64,000 nt of DNA from Streptomyces thinghirensis (GCA_021502835.1 JAKFGP010000028.1:1-64000), one strand, 5' to 3'; counted from the first letter of the stretch, positions 12,025-23,077 are shown. Notes: generated from the letters alone by a model not told the origin. Translations and numbers: made by a program.

Positions 12025-13237
12025 CTAGTAGCCGAAATTCTGTCCACCAGGACCGCCGGAGCCGAAGTGGACTCCGACCGAGGGTCTGGAAGTCGCAGTT
12101 CAGGATGTTGGCCTTGTGGCCCGGGCTGTCCATCCAGGCGTCCATCACGGCCTGGGCGTCGGCCTGTCCGCGGGCTATGTTCTCGCCGCCGAGGCTGCTT
12201 ATCCCGGCCGCCTCGGCCCGGTCCCAGGGGTCGCGCCGCTGGGGTCGGTGTGGTCGAAGAAGCCCTGTTCGGCCATGGCCTGGCTGAAGTCCTCGGCCAG
12301 TTCGCGCAGCGCGCTGTTCGCGGCCACCGGGCTGCAGCCCACCTTGGCCCGCTCGTCGTTGACGAGCTTGAGCACCTGGGCCTGGGCGACGGCCTCGTCC
12401 GACACGGCGGCGGGCGCGCTGGGCTCGCTCGGGCTTCTTGTCGGCCGGACGCGACGGCGTGGGCTTCGGCTTGCTGGGGAGTCGTCTCCGGCTTCTTCGT
12501 CTTCGACGGCGTCCCGGCCGGGGCGGCGGGCTTCGACGCCGACGCCGAGGGCGAGGACGGCGCGGAGGAGGAGGACTCGGAGGAGGACGAATCGGACGGG
12601 GAGGACTCGGTGGACTGGGAGGACTGGGAGGACTCGGCCGCCTCGGAGGGCGACGAGGACCGGTCGGTTCCGCGGCTCGTGGAGGCGTCGCCGCCACGGC
12701 CGGCCTCGGCGCTGCCGGAGGTGCCGCCCTGCTCGGACGGGGTGTTCGTCGGGGCGTCCTGGGACTGCACCCGGTCGCCCCGCCGCTGCCGCCGCCGATC
12801 CGGTAGTTGTCGGGCCCCGGGCACCGCGCCCGTGGCCACCGCCACGGTGCCGATGGCGACCCGGCCGGGAGACACCGAGCAGACCCGTGCGGACCGGGGG
12901 TGACGCCCTTCCTCTTGCGGCGGCGGTGCGTGCCCGCGCGCTGCGGACCGTCGTCGGGGAGAAACCGTCGCTCGGGAAGGGGACCGTGCGGCCGGCCCGC
13001 GGATGGCCCTCGCCCCCCGTCGCCGTCCGGGTCGTCCGGCGCGAACAGGTAGGCGTCGCTCTTGGCACGGACCTCGGCGTACGCCTCGGGGTTCAGGTAG
13101 GGCGCGATCCCCATCGTGGGGCGGTCGCCCGGGGCCTGCGGGTCACGGCCCCGTTCCGTCGCGCCGTCCGGTTGATGGCCCCCCGCGGCGCGGCCCGTGG
13201 CGGCGCGGCCGGCGGCGGAGCGTCGGTGGCGTCCCAT
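12025..13237 (-). CDS. membrane-anchored or secreted CAP (SCP/PR-1) domain protein
   Basis: The start is ATG 13237, with GGAAGG eight bases upstream (MGRHRRSAAGRAATG). Order: a charged cytoplasmic N-terminus of about 115 residues, a single hydrophobic segment near nt 12810-12880, a long Ser/Glu/Pro-rich linker (nt about 12480-12740), then a CAP domain. That domain contains LVNDERAKVGCSPVAANSAL, FFDHTDPSG, GENIARGQADAQAVMDAWM and SPGHKANILNCDF. These are the conserved His/Glu cavity positions of bacterial SCP/YkwD-type proteins. The tail ends Gln-Asn-Phe-Gly-Tyr-stop at 12025. Breaks near 12085, 12205, 12430-12450 and 12790-12850 must be joined. Biochemical role is unknown for most bacterial members. 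It is divergent from acyP. Confidence 0.8.
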
Positions 13238-13305
13238 GTTCTGGCCTTCCTCGTCCTCGCGCTGGACGTGTCCTCGCGGTCGACGTGTCCTCACGATCAA
13301 CACGG

Positions 13306-13341
13306 AACTCACACGATCGAGTGAGTTTCAGGTGAGTTTCA
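13306..13341 (-). promoter_or_regulatory. 11-bp direct repeats resembling a PHO box upstream of the CAP-domain gene
   Basis: GTGAGTTTCA occurs at 13321-13330 and again at 13332-13341 (11-bp period). An inverted copy of its core, AACTCAC, lies at 13306-13312. Read on the minus strand, the tandem units AACTCACCTGA / AACTCACTCGA resemble the 11-bp direct-repeat units bound by PhoP in Streptomyces. The array lies about 70-105 bases before the CAP-domain start and in the divergent region to acyP. Site assignment is inference. Confidence 0.4.
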
Positions 13342-13414
13342 TTGGGTGGGGACGGTACCGCATGGCGCCAGGGGTGAAGTGTCCGGCGAGACATTGACTG
13401 GTTAGGTTGCAGTC

Positions 13415-13696
13415 ATGAGCGAGGATGTACGGCTGGTCGCGTGGGTGCGCGGGCAGGTCCAGGGTGTGGGTTTCCGCTGGTTCACGCGGGCCAGCGCTGG
13501 AGCTCGGCGGGATGAGTGGCTTTGCTCTCAATTTGGCCGACGGACGTGTCCAGGTCGTCGCGGAGGGCCCGCGCGAGCGCTGCGAAGGACTGCTCGACTG
13601 GCTGCACGGTGACGACACGCCCGGACGAGTGGACGGTGTCACCGAGATCTGGGACACAGCCTCCACGGGGGCTACGAGGGCTTCGCCATCCGCTGA
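13415..13696 (+). CDS. acyP: acylphosphatase
   Basis: Acylphosphatase hydrolyses carboxyl-phosphate bonds. The frame starts at ATG 13415 and shows the P-loop with catalytic Arg in [13 protein letters not shown] (nt about 13453-13492). The second signature [18 protein letters not shown] carries the catalytic Asn. Frame breaks near 13499 and 13668 are needed to reach YEGFAIR and TGA 13694-13696. About 93 residues, the family norm. It is located upstream of smc, as in other streptomycetes. Confidence 0.88.
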
Positions 13697-14058
13697 CGCC
13701 GGACCGCGCGGAGGACCCCGGAGCCCGGCAGGACCGTCCTGGGAGAGGCGTCCGCAGCGGAAACGGGCAGGTGGTTGCCAAGAACGACGGGTCGTGGCAG
13801 GCTCCGCACGCAGGATGATCGCCAACGCCCCCAGGGGCCCGCAGGAGTCGCCGCGTCGCCGTTTCCAGGCCGTGCGCCCGGGTGCCCGCCGATACGGGGC
13901 GTGATCGTGTTGACCGTCAAACTTTTTGGTGAGACGCTGAAAGCCCCGCGCACCTTAGCTGTTTGGCATGGTTGAACGGCAGGAAAACTCCAAAGTGCCA
14001 AGGCGCACCGCGTGGTACGATCCCTACACGACCCACACCGCTCGGTCGGTCACTCATT
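13697..14058 (+). other. 362-base stretch without a convincing gene
   Basis: Several short open frames cross this stretch but none has a recognisable product or ribosome-binding site. The right half is less GC-rich (AAACTTTTTGG near 13919). TACGAT at 14016-14021 could be a -10 element for the following small gene, but no matching -35 is evident. Confidence 0.4.
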
Positions 14059-14280
14059 GTGGAGGACCATCCATCGCGTGCAAAGGCGCTTCTCGGTTAC
14101 GTCGGCGGCTCCGACCCTCGACTCCTCGCCGAGATGCGACGGCTCCAGCAGCGCGTCCAGGACCTGGAATCCGAACTCGGACGGATCCAGGCGGAGAACG
14201 ACGCGTTGGCGGCTGCCGCTTCTCACGACAGGATCATGGAGAGCGTTGACGCACACCAGGCGGAGCCTGCGCTCACCTGA
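14059..14280 (+). CDS. small coiled-coil protein of unknown function
   Basis: A 73-residue frame from GTG 14059 begins VEDHPSRAKALLGYVGGSDP. Its core is a predicted short coiled coil, MRRLQQRVQDLESELGRIQA, with heptad Leu/Val spacing, followed by ENDALAAAA. The sequence is clearly protein-like (acidic and basic alternation, no low complexity) and is followed by a textbook terminator. I do not recognise a family. An upstream extension in the same frame to 13963 is possible but lacks support. It lies between acyP and smc. Confidence 0.6.
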   Translation: MEDHPSRAKALLGYVGGSDPRLLAEMRRLQQRVQDLESELGRIQAENDALAAAASHDRIMESVDAHQAEPALT

Positions 14281-14353
14281 TCACTGCATCGCTCCAACAC
14301 GGCACGGCAGTGGTTGGGCCCGTCCGTACAACCGCTCAGGTGTCAGAGTCTGC

Positions 14354-14388
14354 AAGGGACGCTTCGGCGTCCCTTCTTTCTTTCCTGC
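14354..14388 (+). terminator. rho-independent terminator with T-rich tail
   Basis: A perfect 9-bp stem AAGGGACGC / GCGTCCCTT around the stable tetraloop TTCG is followed by CTTTCTTTCC. It separates the small coiled-coil gene from smc and is the most classical terminator in the window. Confidence 0.85.
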
Positions 14389-14471
14389 CCCCGTCTCCGC
14401 CGCCCGGCCCGCCCGGTCCTCCCCCGCGCATCCTTTCACCCTCTTCAACGTCTGATGTGCCCTGCACGTTC

Positions 14472-14499
14472 ACCGGTGAAACCGCAGCGGTTCACCGGT
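14472..14499 (+). repeat. inverted repeat just upstream of smc
   Basis: ACCGGTGAAACCG and CGGTTCACCGGT form a near-perfect inverted repeat (one bulged A) around CAG, 41 bases before the smc start. TTCACCGGT also occurs as a direct repeat at 14469 and 14491. It could be an operator or an mRNA hairpin; no regulator is assigned. Confidence 0.5.
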
Positions 14500-14539
14500 T
14501 CATGGAGTGAGACACCCGTGAAAGGTAAAGTCCGACGGC

Positions 14540-17500
14540 GTGCACCTGAAGGCCCTGACCCTGCGCGGGTTCAAGTCGTTCGCCTCGGCGACCACGCTCC
14601 GGTTCGAGCCGGGCATCACCTGCGTCGTCGGGCCGAACGGCTCGGGTGACGTCCAACGTCGTCGACGCGCTTCAGCTGGGTCATGGGCGAACAGGGCGCC
14701 GACGCTGCGCGGCGGCAAGATGGAGGACGTCATCTTCGCCGGCACCACCGGCCGCCCGCCGCTCGGCCGGGCCGAGGTGTCGCTGACCATCGACAACTCC
14801 GACGGGCCCTGCCCATCGAGTACGCCGAGGTCACCATCACGCGGATCATGTTCCGCAACGGCGGCAGCGAGGTACCAGATCAACGGCGACACCTGCCGCC
14901 TCCTCGACATCCAGGAACTGCTCGACCCGGCATCGCCGCGAGATGCACGTCATCGTCGGCCAGGGTCAGCTCGACTCCGTCCTGCACGCCGACCCCGATG
15001 GGCGCCGCGCCTTCATCGAGGAGGCCGCCGGCGTCCTCAAGCACCGCAAGCGCAAGGGAAGGCGCCCGGAACTGGACGCGATGCAGGCCAACCTCGCTCG
15101 CGTGCAGGACCACCGACGAACTGCGGCGCCAGCTGAAGCCGCTGGCCGGCAGGCGGCGGTGGCGCGCCGGGCCGCCGTCATCCAGGCCGACCTCCGGGAC
15201 GCGCGGCTGAGGTCCTCGCCGACGACCTCGTACGGCTGCGCGGAGGCGCTCCAGGCCGAGATCGCCGACGAGGCCGCGCTCAAGGAACGCAAGGAAGCCG
15301 CCGAGCGGGAGCTGGGCCGGGCGCTGCGCCGCGAGGCGGACCTGGAGGACGAGGTGCGCAGGCTCGCCCCGCGTCTCCAGCGCGCCCAGCAGATCTGGTA
15401 CGAGCTGTCCCAGCTCGCCGAACGGGTGCGCGGCACGATCTCGCTGGCCGACGCGCGCGTGAAGAGCGCCACCTCCACGCCCCCCGAGGAGCGGCGCGGC
15501 CGGGACCCGGAGGAGCTGGAGCGCGAGGCCGCCCGCGTCCGCGAACAGGAGGCGGAACTCGAAGCGGCCCCTGGAGGCGGCCGAGCACGCCCTGGAGGAC
15601 ACGGTCGCCCACCGCGCCGACCTCGAACGCGAACTGGCCCTGGAGGAGCGCCGCCTCCGGACGCCGCCCGCGCCATCGCCGACCGCCGTGAGGGACTGGC
15701 CCGGCTCAGCGGCCAGGTCGGCACCGCCCGTTCCTCGCGCCGCCTCGGCCCAGGCCGAGATCGAGCGCCTCGCCGAAGCGCGGGACGAGTCGCAGGAGCG
15801 GGCCGCCGCCGCCCAGGAGGAGTACGAGGCGCTGCAGGCGGAGGTCGACGGGCTGGACGCGGGCGACCAGGAGCTGGGCGAGCGCCACGAGGCCGCCAAG
15901 CGGCAGCTGGCCGAGGCGGAGGCCGCCCTCGGTACCGCCTCGCGAGGCGGTCACCGCGACGGAACGCGCCCCGAGCCGCCACACAGGCCCGCCACGAGGC
16001 CCTCGCGCTCGGACTGCGCCGCAAGGACGGCACCGGGGCGCTGCTCGCCGCGAAGGACCGGCTCTCCGGCCTGCTCGGCCCGGCCGCCGGGCTCCTCACC
16101 GTGACCCCCGGCCACGAAGTCGCCCTGGCCACCGCCCTCGGCGCCGCCGCCGACGCCCCTCGCGGTGACGTCCCCCGCGGCCGCCGCCGACGCCATCCGC
16201 CTGCTGCGCAAGCAGGACGCCGGCCGGGCCGCCCCTGCTGCTCGCCGGCGCCCCCGATGACGTGGCGGAGGAGCGCGCGAGCGAAGGGGCCGCCGTACGC
16301 CGCCGACCCCGTCCGCGGACCCGCCGACCTGATGCCGCGGTGCGACGGCTGCTGCGCGCGGGATCGTCGTCGTCGCCACCCTGGAGGACGCCGAGGACCT
16401 CGTCTACGCCCGGCCCGGGCTGACCGCCGTCACCGCCGAGGGCGACCTGCTGGGCGCGCACTTCGCGCAGGGCGGGTCCGCCGGGGCGCCCAGCCTGCTG
16501 GAGGTGCAGGCGTCCGTGGACCAGGCCGCCGCCGAGCTGGAGGAGCTGGGCGTGCGGTGCGAGGAGCTCGCCGAGGCGCAGGACGCGGCCGTCGAGCGGC
16601 GCCGGGAGTGTGCTGCGCTGGTGGAGGAACTGGGGGGAGCGGCGCCGGGCCGCCGACCGGGAGAAGTCGGCCGTCGCCCAGCAGCTGGGCCGGCTGGCGG
16701 GACAGGCGCGGGGCGCCGCCGGCGAGGCCGAGCGGCCCGCGCGGCGGCGGCCCGGGCGCAGGAGGCGCTGGACAAGGCGCTGATGGACGTCGAGGAGCTG
16801 GCCGAGCGGCTGGCGGTCGCCGAAGAGATGCCGGTCGAGGAGGAGCCCGACACCTCCGTGCGTGACCGGCTCGCCGCCGACGGCGCCAACGCCCGCCAGA
16901 CCGAGATGGAGGCCCGCCTCCAGGCCCGTACCCACGAGGAACGGGTCAAGGGGCTGGCCGGACGGGCCGACTCCCTGGACCGAGCCGCCCGCGCGGAACG
17001 CGAGGCACGCGCGCGTGCCGAACAGCGGCGGGCCCGGCTGCGGCACGAGGCGGCCGTCGCCGAGGCCGTGGCCGCCGAGTGCCCGGCAGCTGCTCGCGCA
17101 CGTCGAGGTCTCCTGACCCGCGCCGACGAGGAGCGCACCGCCGCCGAGGCCGCCAAGGCCCGGCGCGAGCAGGAGCTGACCGCCGCGCGCACCGCCGGGC
17201 GCGACCTCACGCGGAGCTGGACAGGTTGACGGATTCAGTCCACCGGGGGCGAGGTACTCGGCGCCGAGAAGCGGCTGCGCATCGAGCAGCTGGAGACCAA
17301 GGCGCTGGAGGAACTCGGTGTGGAACCGGCGGGGCTCGCGGCCGAGTACGGCCCCCCATCAAGAGGTGCCGCCCTCGCCCCCCGCCGAGGGCGAGGAACT
17401 GCCCGAGGACCCTGAGCACCCGCGCAACCGCCCCCGGCCCTTCGTCCGCTCCGAGCGGGAGAAACGCCTGAAGGCCGCCGAACGCGCCTACCAGCAGCTC

Positions 17501-18092
17501 GGCAAGGTCAACCCGCTGGCCCTCGAGGAGTTCGCGGCGCTGGAGGAGCGGCACCAGTTCCTCAGCGAGCAGCTGGAGGACCTGGAGGAAGACCCGCGCG
17601 GACCTGCTCCAGGTCGTCAAGGAGGTCGACGAGCGCGTCGAGCAGGTCTTCACCGAGGCATTCCGGGACACGGCCCGGGAGTTCGAGGGCGTCTTCAGCA
17701 GGCTGTTCCCGGGAGGCGAGGGCGGCTGATCCTGACCGACCCCGACAACATGCTCACCACGGGCGTGGACGTCGAGGCCCGGCCGCCGGGCAAGAAGGTC
17801 AAGCGGCTGTCGCTGCTCTCGGGCGGAGAACGCTCGCTGACCGCCGTGGCGATGCTCGTGTCGATCTTCAAGGCGCGGCCCAGCCCGTTCTACGTCATGG
17901 ACGAGGTCGAGGCGGCGCTCGACGACACGAACCTGCAGCGGCTGATCCGGATCATGCAGGAGCTGCAGGAGGCCTCGCAGCTGATCGTCATCACGCACCA
18001 GAAGCGCACGATGGAGGTCGCCGACGCGCTGTACGGCGTGTCCATGCAGGGGCGACGGTGTGTCGAAGGTCATCAGCCAGCGGTTGCGCTAG
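14540..18092 (+). CDS. smc: chromosome segregation ATPase SMC
   Basis: SMC with ScpA/ScpB compacts and segregates chromosomes, which matters during sporulation septation. GTG 14540 opens [20 protein letters not shown]. The N-terminal ATPase half follows (Walker A region GPNGSGxxx near nt 14631-14660). Long coiled coils flank a hinge (nt about 16070-16480). The C-terminal half has signature [18 protein letters not shown] (about 17815-17870) and Walker [20 protein letters not shown] (about 17889-17945). The end is VISQRLR-TAG 18090-18092. At least fifteen frame breaks are scattered through 14,650-17,740, the densest in the window. The Walker A Lys codon is garbled (GGTGACGTCC where GGCAAGTCC is expected). 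Since SMC is near-essential, these are best read as errors. Expected length about 1,184 residues. Confidence 0.9.
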
Positions 18093-18166
18093 TTACCCAT
18101 CGCATTACTTCAACTCTTGAATGTGTATCCCCACTCCGGGTCCTCAAACTCACAGCTCTTGCCCTA

Positions 18167-18194
18167 TTGACTTCGAAACTTGAAGGCATAGTCT
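18167..18194 (+). promoter_or_regulatory. candidate vegetative promoter for glcP
   Basis: TTGACT (18167-18172) and TAGTCT (18189-18194) are separated by 16 bases in an unusually AT-rich 190-base gap. The gap precedes the glucose permease start at 18285. A good match to the HrdB-type consensus; inferred only. Confidence 0.5.
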
Positions 18195-18284
18195 CTGCAA
18201 CGTTGCTTTTACCTTCAGGTTCCTTCGGTGGCACCTCGAAGGCGATCCACCCCGGCAGCGTTGCCGGTAGCCCGAGGAGTACAC

Positions 18285-19720
18285 GTGGCCAGCACATCGC
18301 AGGCATCCAGTTCCAGGAGCCAGGACGGCTCATCCCGAGCATCTCGGGCACGTCATCTTCATCGCGGCGGCGGCCGCGATAGGCGGTTTCCTGTTCGGCT
18401 ACGACAGTTCCGTGATCAACGGCGCCGTCGAGGCCATCCGGGACCGCTACGACGTCGGCTCCGCGGTGCTGGCCCAGGTCATCGCCATCGCACTGATCGG
18501 CTGCGCCATCGGCGCCGCGACCGCCGGTCGCATCGCCGACCGCATCGGTCGTATCCGCTGCATGCAGATCGCGGCCGTCCTCTTCACCGTCAGCGCCATC
18601 GGCTCCGCACTGCCCTTCGCGCTGTGGGACCTCGCCATGTGGCGTGTCATCGGCGGCTTCGCCATCGGCATGGCCTCGGTGATCGGCCCGGCCTACATCG
18701 CCGAGGTCTCGCCGCCCGCCTACCGGGGCCGGCTCGGCTCCTTCCAGCAGGCCGCGATCGTCATCGGCATCGCCGTGTCGCAGCTGGTCAACTGGGGTCT
18801 GCTCAACGCCGCCGGCGGCAGCAGCGCGGTGAGCTGATGGGCCTGGAGGCCTGGCAGGTCATGCTCGGTGTCATGGTCATCCCGGCCGTCCTCTACGGGC
18901 TGCTCTCCTTCGCCATCCCCGAGTCCCCGCGCTTCCTGGTATCCGTCGGCAGGCACGAGCGCGCCAAGCAGATCCTCGAAGGGGTCGAGGGCAAGGACGT
19001 GGACTTCGACGCCCGCGTCGCCGAGATCGAACACGCCATGCACCGCGAGGAGAAGTCCTCCTTCAAGGACCTGCTCGGCGGCAGCTTCCTCTTCAAGAAG
19101 ATCGTCTGGATCGGTATCGGCCTGTCGGTCTTCCAGCAGTTCGTCGGCATCAACGTCGCGTTCTACTACTCCTCGACGCTGTGGCAGTCGGTCGGCGTCG
19201 ACCCGACGCAGTCGTTCTTTACATACCTCGTTCACGACGTCGATCATCAACATCGTCGGCACCGTGATCGCGATGATCTTCGTGGACCGCGTCGGCCGTA
19301 AGCCACCGCTCGCCCTCATCCGGCTCGGTCGGCATGGTGATCGGCCTGGCGCTGGAGAGGCCTGGGCGTTCTCCTTCGACCTGGTCAGACGGCGAAGCTC
19401 GGAGACGCAGGGCTGGGTCGCCCTGATCGCCGCCCACGTGTTCCGTACTCTTCTTCGCCCTGTCCTGGGGCGTGGTCGTCTGGAGTCTTCCTCGGCGGAG
19501 ATGTTCCCGAACCGGCTGCTTTCCTCGCACTAGGTGTGTGCCGCCCGCCGCTCAGTGGATCGCCAACTGGGCCCATCACCGCGAGCTTCCGTCGCTGGCC
19601 GAGTCAGAACCTCTCCGGCACCTACGTGATCTACACGATCTTCGCCGCGCTCTCCATCCCCTTCGTCCTGGAGATTCGTGAAGAGAGGAGACGAAGGGCA
19701 AGACCCTGGAGAAGATGAGG
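18285..19720 (+). CDS. glcP: glucose permease, MFS sugar porter family (GlcP)
   Basis: This is a 12-TM major facilitator sugar:H+ symporter, orthologous by sequence and position to GlcP, the main glucose uptake system of S. coelicolor. GTG 18285 has GAGGAG six bases upstream. Recognisable motifs: [19 protein letters not shown] (TM1), [13 protein letters not shown] (the RxGRR-type loop 2-3), [20 protein letters not shown] after TM6, [20 protein letters not shown] (TM7) and DRVGRKP (loop 8-9). The frame is good to about 18830 and 18840-19215, then breaks near 19220, 19310, 19325, 19390, 19450 and 19510-19600. The C-terminus KGKTLEKM reads at 19697-19717, after which the natural stop seems lost to a further error. 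The end coordinate is approximate. Confidence 0.88.
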
Positions 19721-20109
19721 CTACGCGCACCCGCCCCCGAATCCGGGGAGAAGGGCCCAGAGTCCCCGCTGCCCCTCTCCTCGTACTGTCCGCCGCCCTT
19801 GGCCCGGGCTCCACCGCCCGGGACCGGGGGCGGCGGTATCTACGTCCGGGTCCGGTCCTCCGGTCCCGGCCCCCGGCCAGTCCGAGTCCGGTCCCTTCCG
19901 GTTCCGGCCCCGGGCGGCTCACCCGGATGAGGGGCCCCGCCGCCTGTCTCCAGCGCCTCGGACCGTCGGTTCCGGAGCGAGGACTTCACCAGCAGATCCG
20001 TGGACGCCGGACAGGCACCCCCGGTGGGGCGGGTGCCGCACGCATCGCCCCTCCCGCCGGCCTCAGTAGGCTCCAGCCCGGGAAGGGGCGACGGAGGTAA
20101 CGCACAGGG
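19721..20109 (+). other. 389-base convergent intergenic region, GC-rich low complexity
   Basis: No credible gene lies between the ends of glcP (+) and the NCS1 permease (-). The stretch 19795-19920 is dominated by CCGG, TCCGG and CCCGGG blocks (for example GGTCCGGTCCTCCGGTCCCG near 19850). These can form several overlapping hairpins and may act as a bidirectional terminator region. Confidence 0.45.
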
Positions 20110-21666
20110 TCAGACGGTCGCGGACGCGGGCTGCTCGGCCCCGCTCGGCCGACGCCGGCGCCGGGACGACCACCGGCGGCTTCGGCAGTACGGCCGCAAC
20201 CGCAGGCCGGAGATGACGACCGTGGCGACCCAGCCGAGGCCGTACTCGCCGATGAAGTTGTTCGCGGCGGGGGGCCGGTGAGACCAGTCGGACGTGGTAG
20301 AACATCAGTGGATCAGACCCACCGCCCAGGCCGGCGACGGCGGCAGGGGAGAAGCCCCCTCGGTACTGGTAGGCACTGGTGCGGCCGGTGTCGGCGAGGG
20401 CGTCGCCGTCGTACTCCTCGCGGCGCGGCATGTCCGCGCCGGAGAGCGCCGACCCAGGCGGAGAAGGCGACGGCGAGCAGCGGCGGGAAGGCGATGGAAG
20501 GAGCCTGAAGCTAGTCGCCACCAGCATCAGTACGCCGCCGAAGATCAGCGAGATCCACGGCGTTGACCGAGACCGCCCGTGCGCGGCTTTTATGAAGACC
20601 AGGGTCTGCGCGGTGAGACCGGCCGGAGTACATCGACATCAGAGTTGATCGGCAGCGCTACCCGATCAAGCGCGCGATCAGCCCAGGTACGGGCACCGCG
20701 ATCCAGGTCGGCAGGATCTCGCCGAGAAGAGACCGGGTGGAGGCCGAGGCCAGGTCCGGCGTGGAGGCAGCCGCTGACCATACCCATCAGAGTCCTTGGG
20801 CAGGACGACGATGCCGGCGCCGCCGATCATCACGCCCACGATCCCCTTCGGAGGACGCCGTGCGCGGCGCGGGTACCGGGTGAAGTCCGGGGCGGACGGG
20901 ATCAAGCTGACGCCGCGGCCGCGAAATCAGGCCGACGCCCGTGATCATCTCGGCCACCGAGACCGGCGGACCGGTCGAACACCCGGACCAGTCCCGGTGT
21001 CGACGACCAGGCTAGCCGAGGACCAGTACCGAGGAGGCGGCGAAGAGGTAGGCCGCGCGTACTTGTTGCACTTCGCTGCTACGGCGTTGATGCCCAGCCC
21101 GGAGATCGCGAAGGTCGCCACGACGAAGGCGAGCAAGCGTGACCCTGTCCCGGCACGCTGTTGGCCCCGGATGCCGAACACGATGTCCAGCACGGTGAGC
21201 AGGGCGTACGCGCCGGTCACCGCGTTGATCATCTCCCAGCCCCGGCCAGACGATCCAGATGGCGAACCCGGCGGCAGGTTGCCCCTTTGCCCGGAGCCTA
21301 CCGCTCGGGACAGCGCCATTCCGGGCGCGCCACCGCGCTTGCCGGCGATACCATCAGCCCGACCAGGCCGTAGGAGAGGACCGGCGCGGCGGCCGCGACG
21401 ACGAGGGCCTGCCAAGTTCAGCTGGTACGCCACGACGAGACTCGCGCCCATCGTGAGCAGCAGCACGCTGATGTTGGCGCCGGACCCAGGTCGGGAAAAG
21501 CTCGCGGGTCCGGGCGGTGCGCTCGCTGGTCGGGCACCTGCTCGATGCCACGTGTTTCCAGGGCGCCTTCGGTCTCGGCGGTCTTGCTCGTAATGGGTCC
21601 GTGCCTCGATCGTGGGAGAAGAGGGGTTGACGGGACTCTACGCGCGTTGACGTGGCGCTCTTCCAT
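20110..21666 (-). CDS. NCS1-family nucleobase (cytosine/purine) permease
   Basis: Pieces in several minus-strand frames join to a 12-TM nucleobase:cation symporter-1 protein. They are: ELFPTWV then SVLLLTMGASLVVAYQLNL (TM1, about 21420-21490), WEMINAVTGAYALLTVLDIV (about 21180-21240), LLAFVVATFAISGLGINAV (about 21075-21130), KGIVGVMIGGAGIVVLP (about 20800-20850), GGVLMLVATSF near 20510-20540 and CGLLYAVLPKPPVVVPAPAS (about 20145-20205). The probable C-terminus is Ala-Thr-Val-TGA at 20110. The start is uncertain: the only in-frame ATG is 21666, while family alignment suggests a start near 21594 where the codon reads ATT. About a dozen frame breaks are present. Likely a proton-coupled cytosine or purine importer; substrate not determinable. 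Confidence 0.75.
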
Positions 21667-21760
21667 CGTACTTTGATCCGACTCCTGCCAACCAGGGGCC
21701 TTTGTCCTTTAGGGAAGCCACGAGGTGCCCTCGGAGCCCATGGCTGATACTGGACGAGTT

Positions 21761-22986
21761 ATGGAAATCCGTCATCCTTGCTGTAGTCATCGCCGTGGTC
21801 GTGATCGGCGCGCTCGGCGGGCTGGTCATCGGCAGTCGCCGTAAGAAGCGGCTGCCTCCGCCGCCCCCGCCGCCCCCGACATCACCGCCCCCTCCGGCCA
21901 GAGCCGCACGTCGGCGACGAGGCCGAGGACGCCGCCGCGACGAAAGGCGCCGGACGATGGGGGGTCGACCTCCCGGACGGCGGCACCGCTCCCCGCCACC
22001 GTCGAGGAGCCGCCCGTCGTCGAAGAGCTCGAGATCCGCAGATCGAGGTTCCCGAGCCCACCGCCGGCCGTCTGGTCCGGCTCCGTGCCGCTCTCCCGCT
22101 CGCAGAACGCCCTCGGCGAAGGCCTGCTCACCCTGCTCTCCAGGAGCACCTCGACGGGGACACCTGGGAGGAGATCGAGGGGCACGCTGCTCACCGCCGA
22201 CGTCGGCGTGCAGCCCACCAGGAGCTGGTCGAGCGGCTGCGCGAGCAGGTGAAGGTGCCTCGGCACCCGCACGCCCGACGAGCTGCGCACCCTGCTGCGC
22301 GAGGAGCTGATCACCCTCGTCGGCCCCGACGCCGGAGCGCGAGGTCAAGACCGAAAGCCGCCGGACAGCAAGCCCGGCATCGTGATGGTCGTCGGGGTCA
22401 ACGGCACCGGCAGAGACCACCACCACCGGCAAGCTCGCCCGGGTCCTGGTCGCCGACGGCCGCAGTGTCGTCCTCGGCGCCGCCGAGCACCTTCCGTGCC
22501 GCCGCCGCCGACCAGCTCCAGACCTGGGGCGGAGCGGGTCGGCGCCCACCCGTGCGCGGCCCGGAGGGCGGCGACCCGGCCTCCGTCGCCTTCGACGCGG
22601 TCAAGGGGAGGCCAAGGAGCTGGGCTCGGACGTCGTGCTCATCGACACCGCAGGCCGCCTGCACACCAAGACCGGCCTCATGGACGGAGCTCGGCAAGGT
22701 CAGGCGCGTCGTGGAGAAGCACACGCCGCTGGACGAGGTGCTGCTCGTGCTCGACGCCACGACCGGGCAGGAACGGCCTGATCCAGGCTCGGGTCTTCGC
22801 CGAGGTCGTCGACATCACTGGGCATCGTGCTCACCAAGCTGGACGGCACGGCCAAGGGCGGCATCGTGGTCGCCGTGCAGCGCGAGCTGGGCGTGCCGGT
22901 CAAGCTGATCGGGCTCGGCGAGGGCGCGGACGACCTGGCGCCGTTCGAGGCCGGCGGCGTTCGTGGATGCCCTTATCGGCGAGTGA
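21761..22986 (+). CDS. ftsY: signal recognition particle receptor FtsY
   Basis: FtsY docks SRP-ribosome complexes at the membrane. ATG 21761 followed by a one-base insertion gives MEI then [20 protein letters not shown], an N-terminal membrane anchor typical of actinobacterial FtsY, then SRRKK. A Pro/Glu-rich A region comes next. The NG domain has G1 VVGVNGTG(K)[11 protein letters not shown] (about 22388-22450), [18 protein letters not shown] region (about 22645-22700), [19 protein letters not shown] (about 22830-22885) and the end ALIGE-TGA 22984-22986. About ten single-base breaks occur between 21770 and 22965; the G1 lysine codon is disturbed near 22412. Functionally paired with ffh at 31,134. 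Confidence 0.92.
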
Positions 22987-23042
22987 CGCTGCCGCCTGCC
23001 GGACTCCGGCGCGCGTCCCAGGACACGCGCCCGCGCGTGAAC

Positions 23043-23077
23043 AAGCGCCGCCTCCCTTGACCGGGAAGCGGGCGCTT
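23043..23077 (+). terminator. hairpin terminator after ftsY
   Basis: AAGCGCCGCCTCCC and GGGAAGCGGGCGCTT form a 14-15 bp stem with one mismatch and one bulge around TTGACC, 57 bases after the ftsY stop. The bulge may itself be a missing C. Confidence 0.7.

Noticed and set aside
11544..13312. Long minus-strand frames of 443 and 547 codons as single proteins
   Set aside because: They splice parts of two unrelated genes (HxlR regulator and CAP protein) through frame breaks; the conserved domains define two separate genes.
18180..18260. A second start for GlcP at GTG 18228
   Set aside because: The extra 19 residues are Arg/Pro-rich and lack a ribosome-binding site, whereas GTG 18285 has GAGGAG and matches the family N-terminus.
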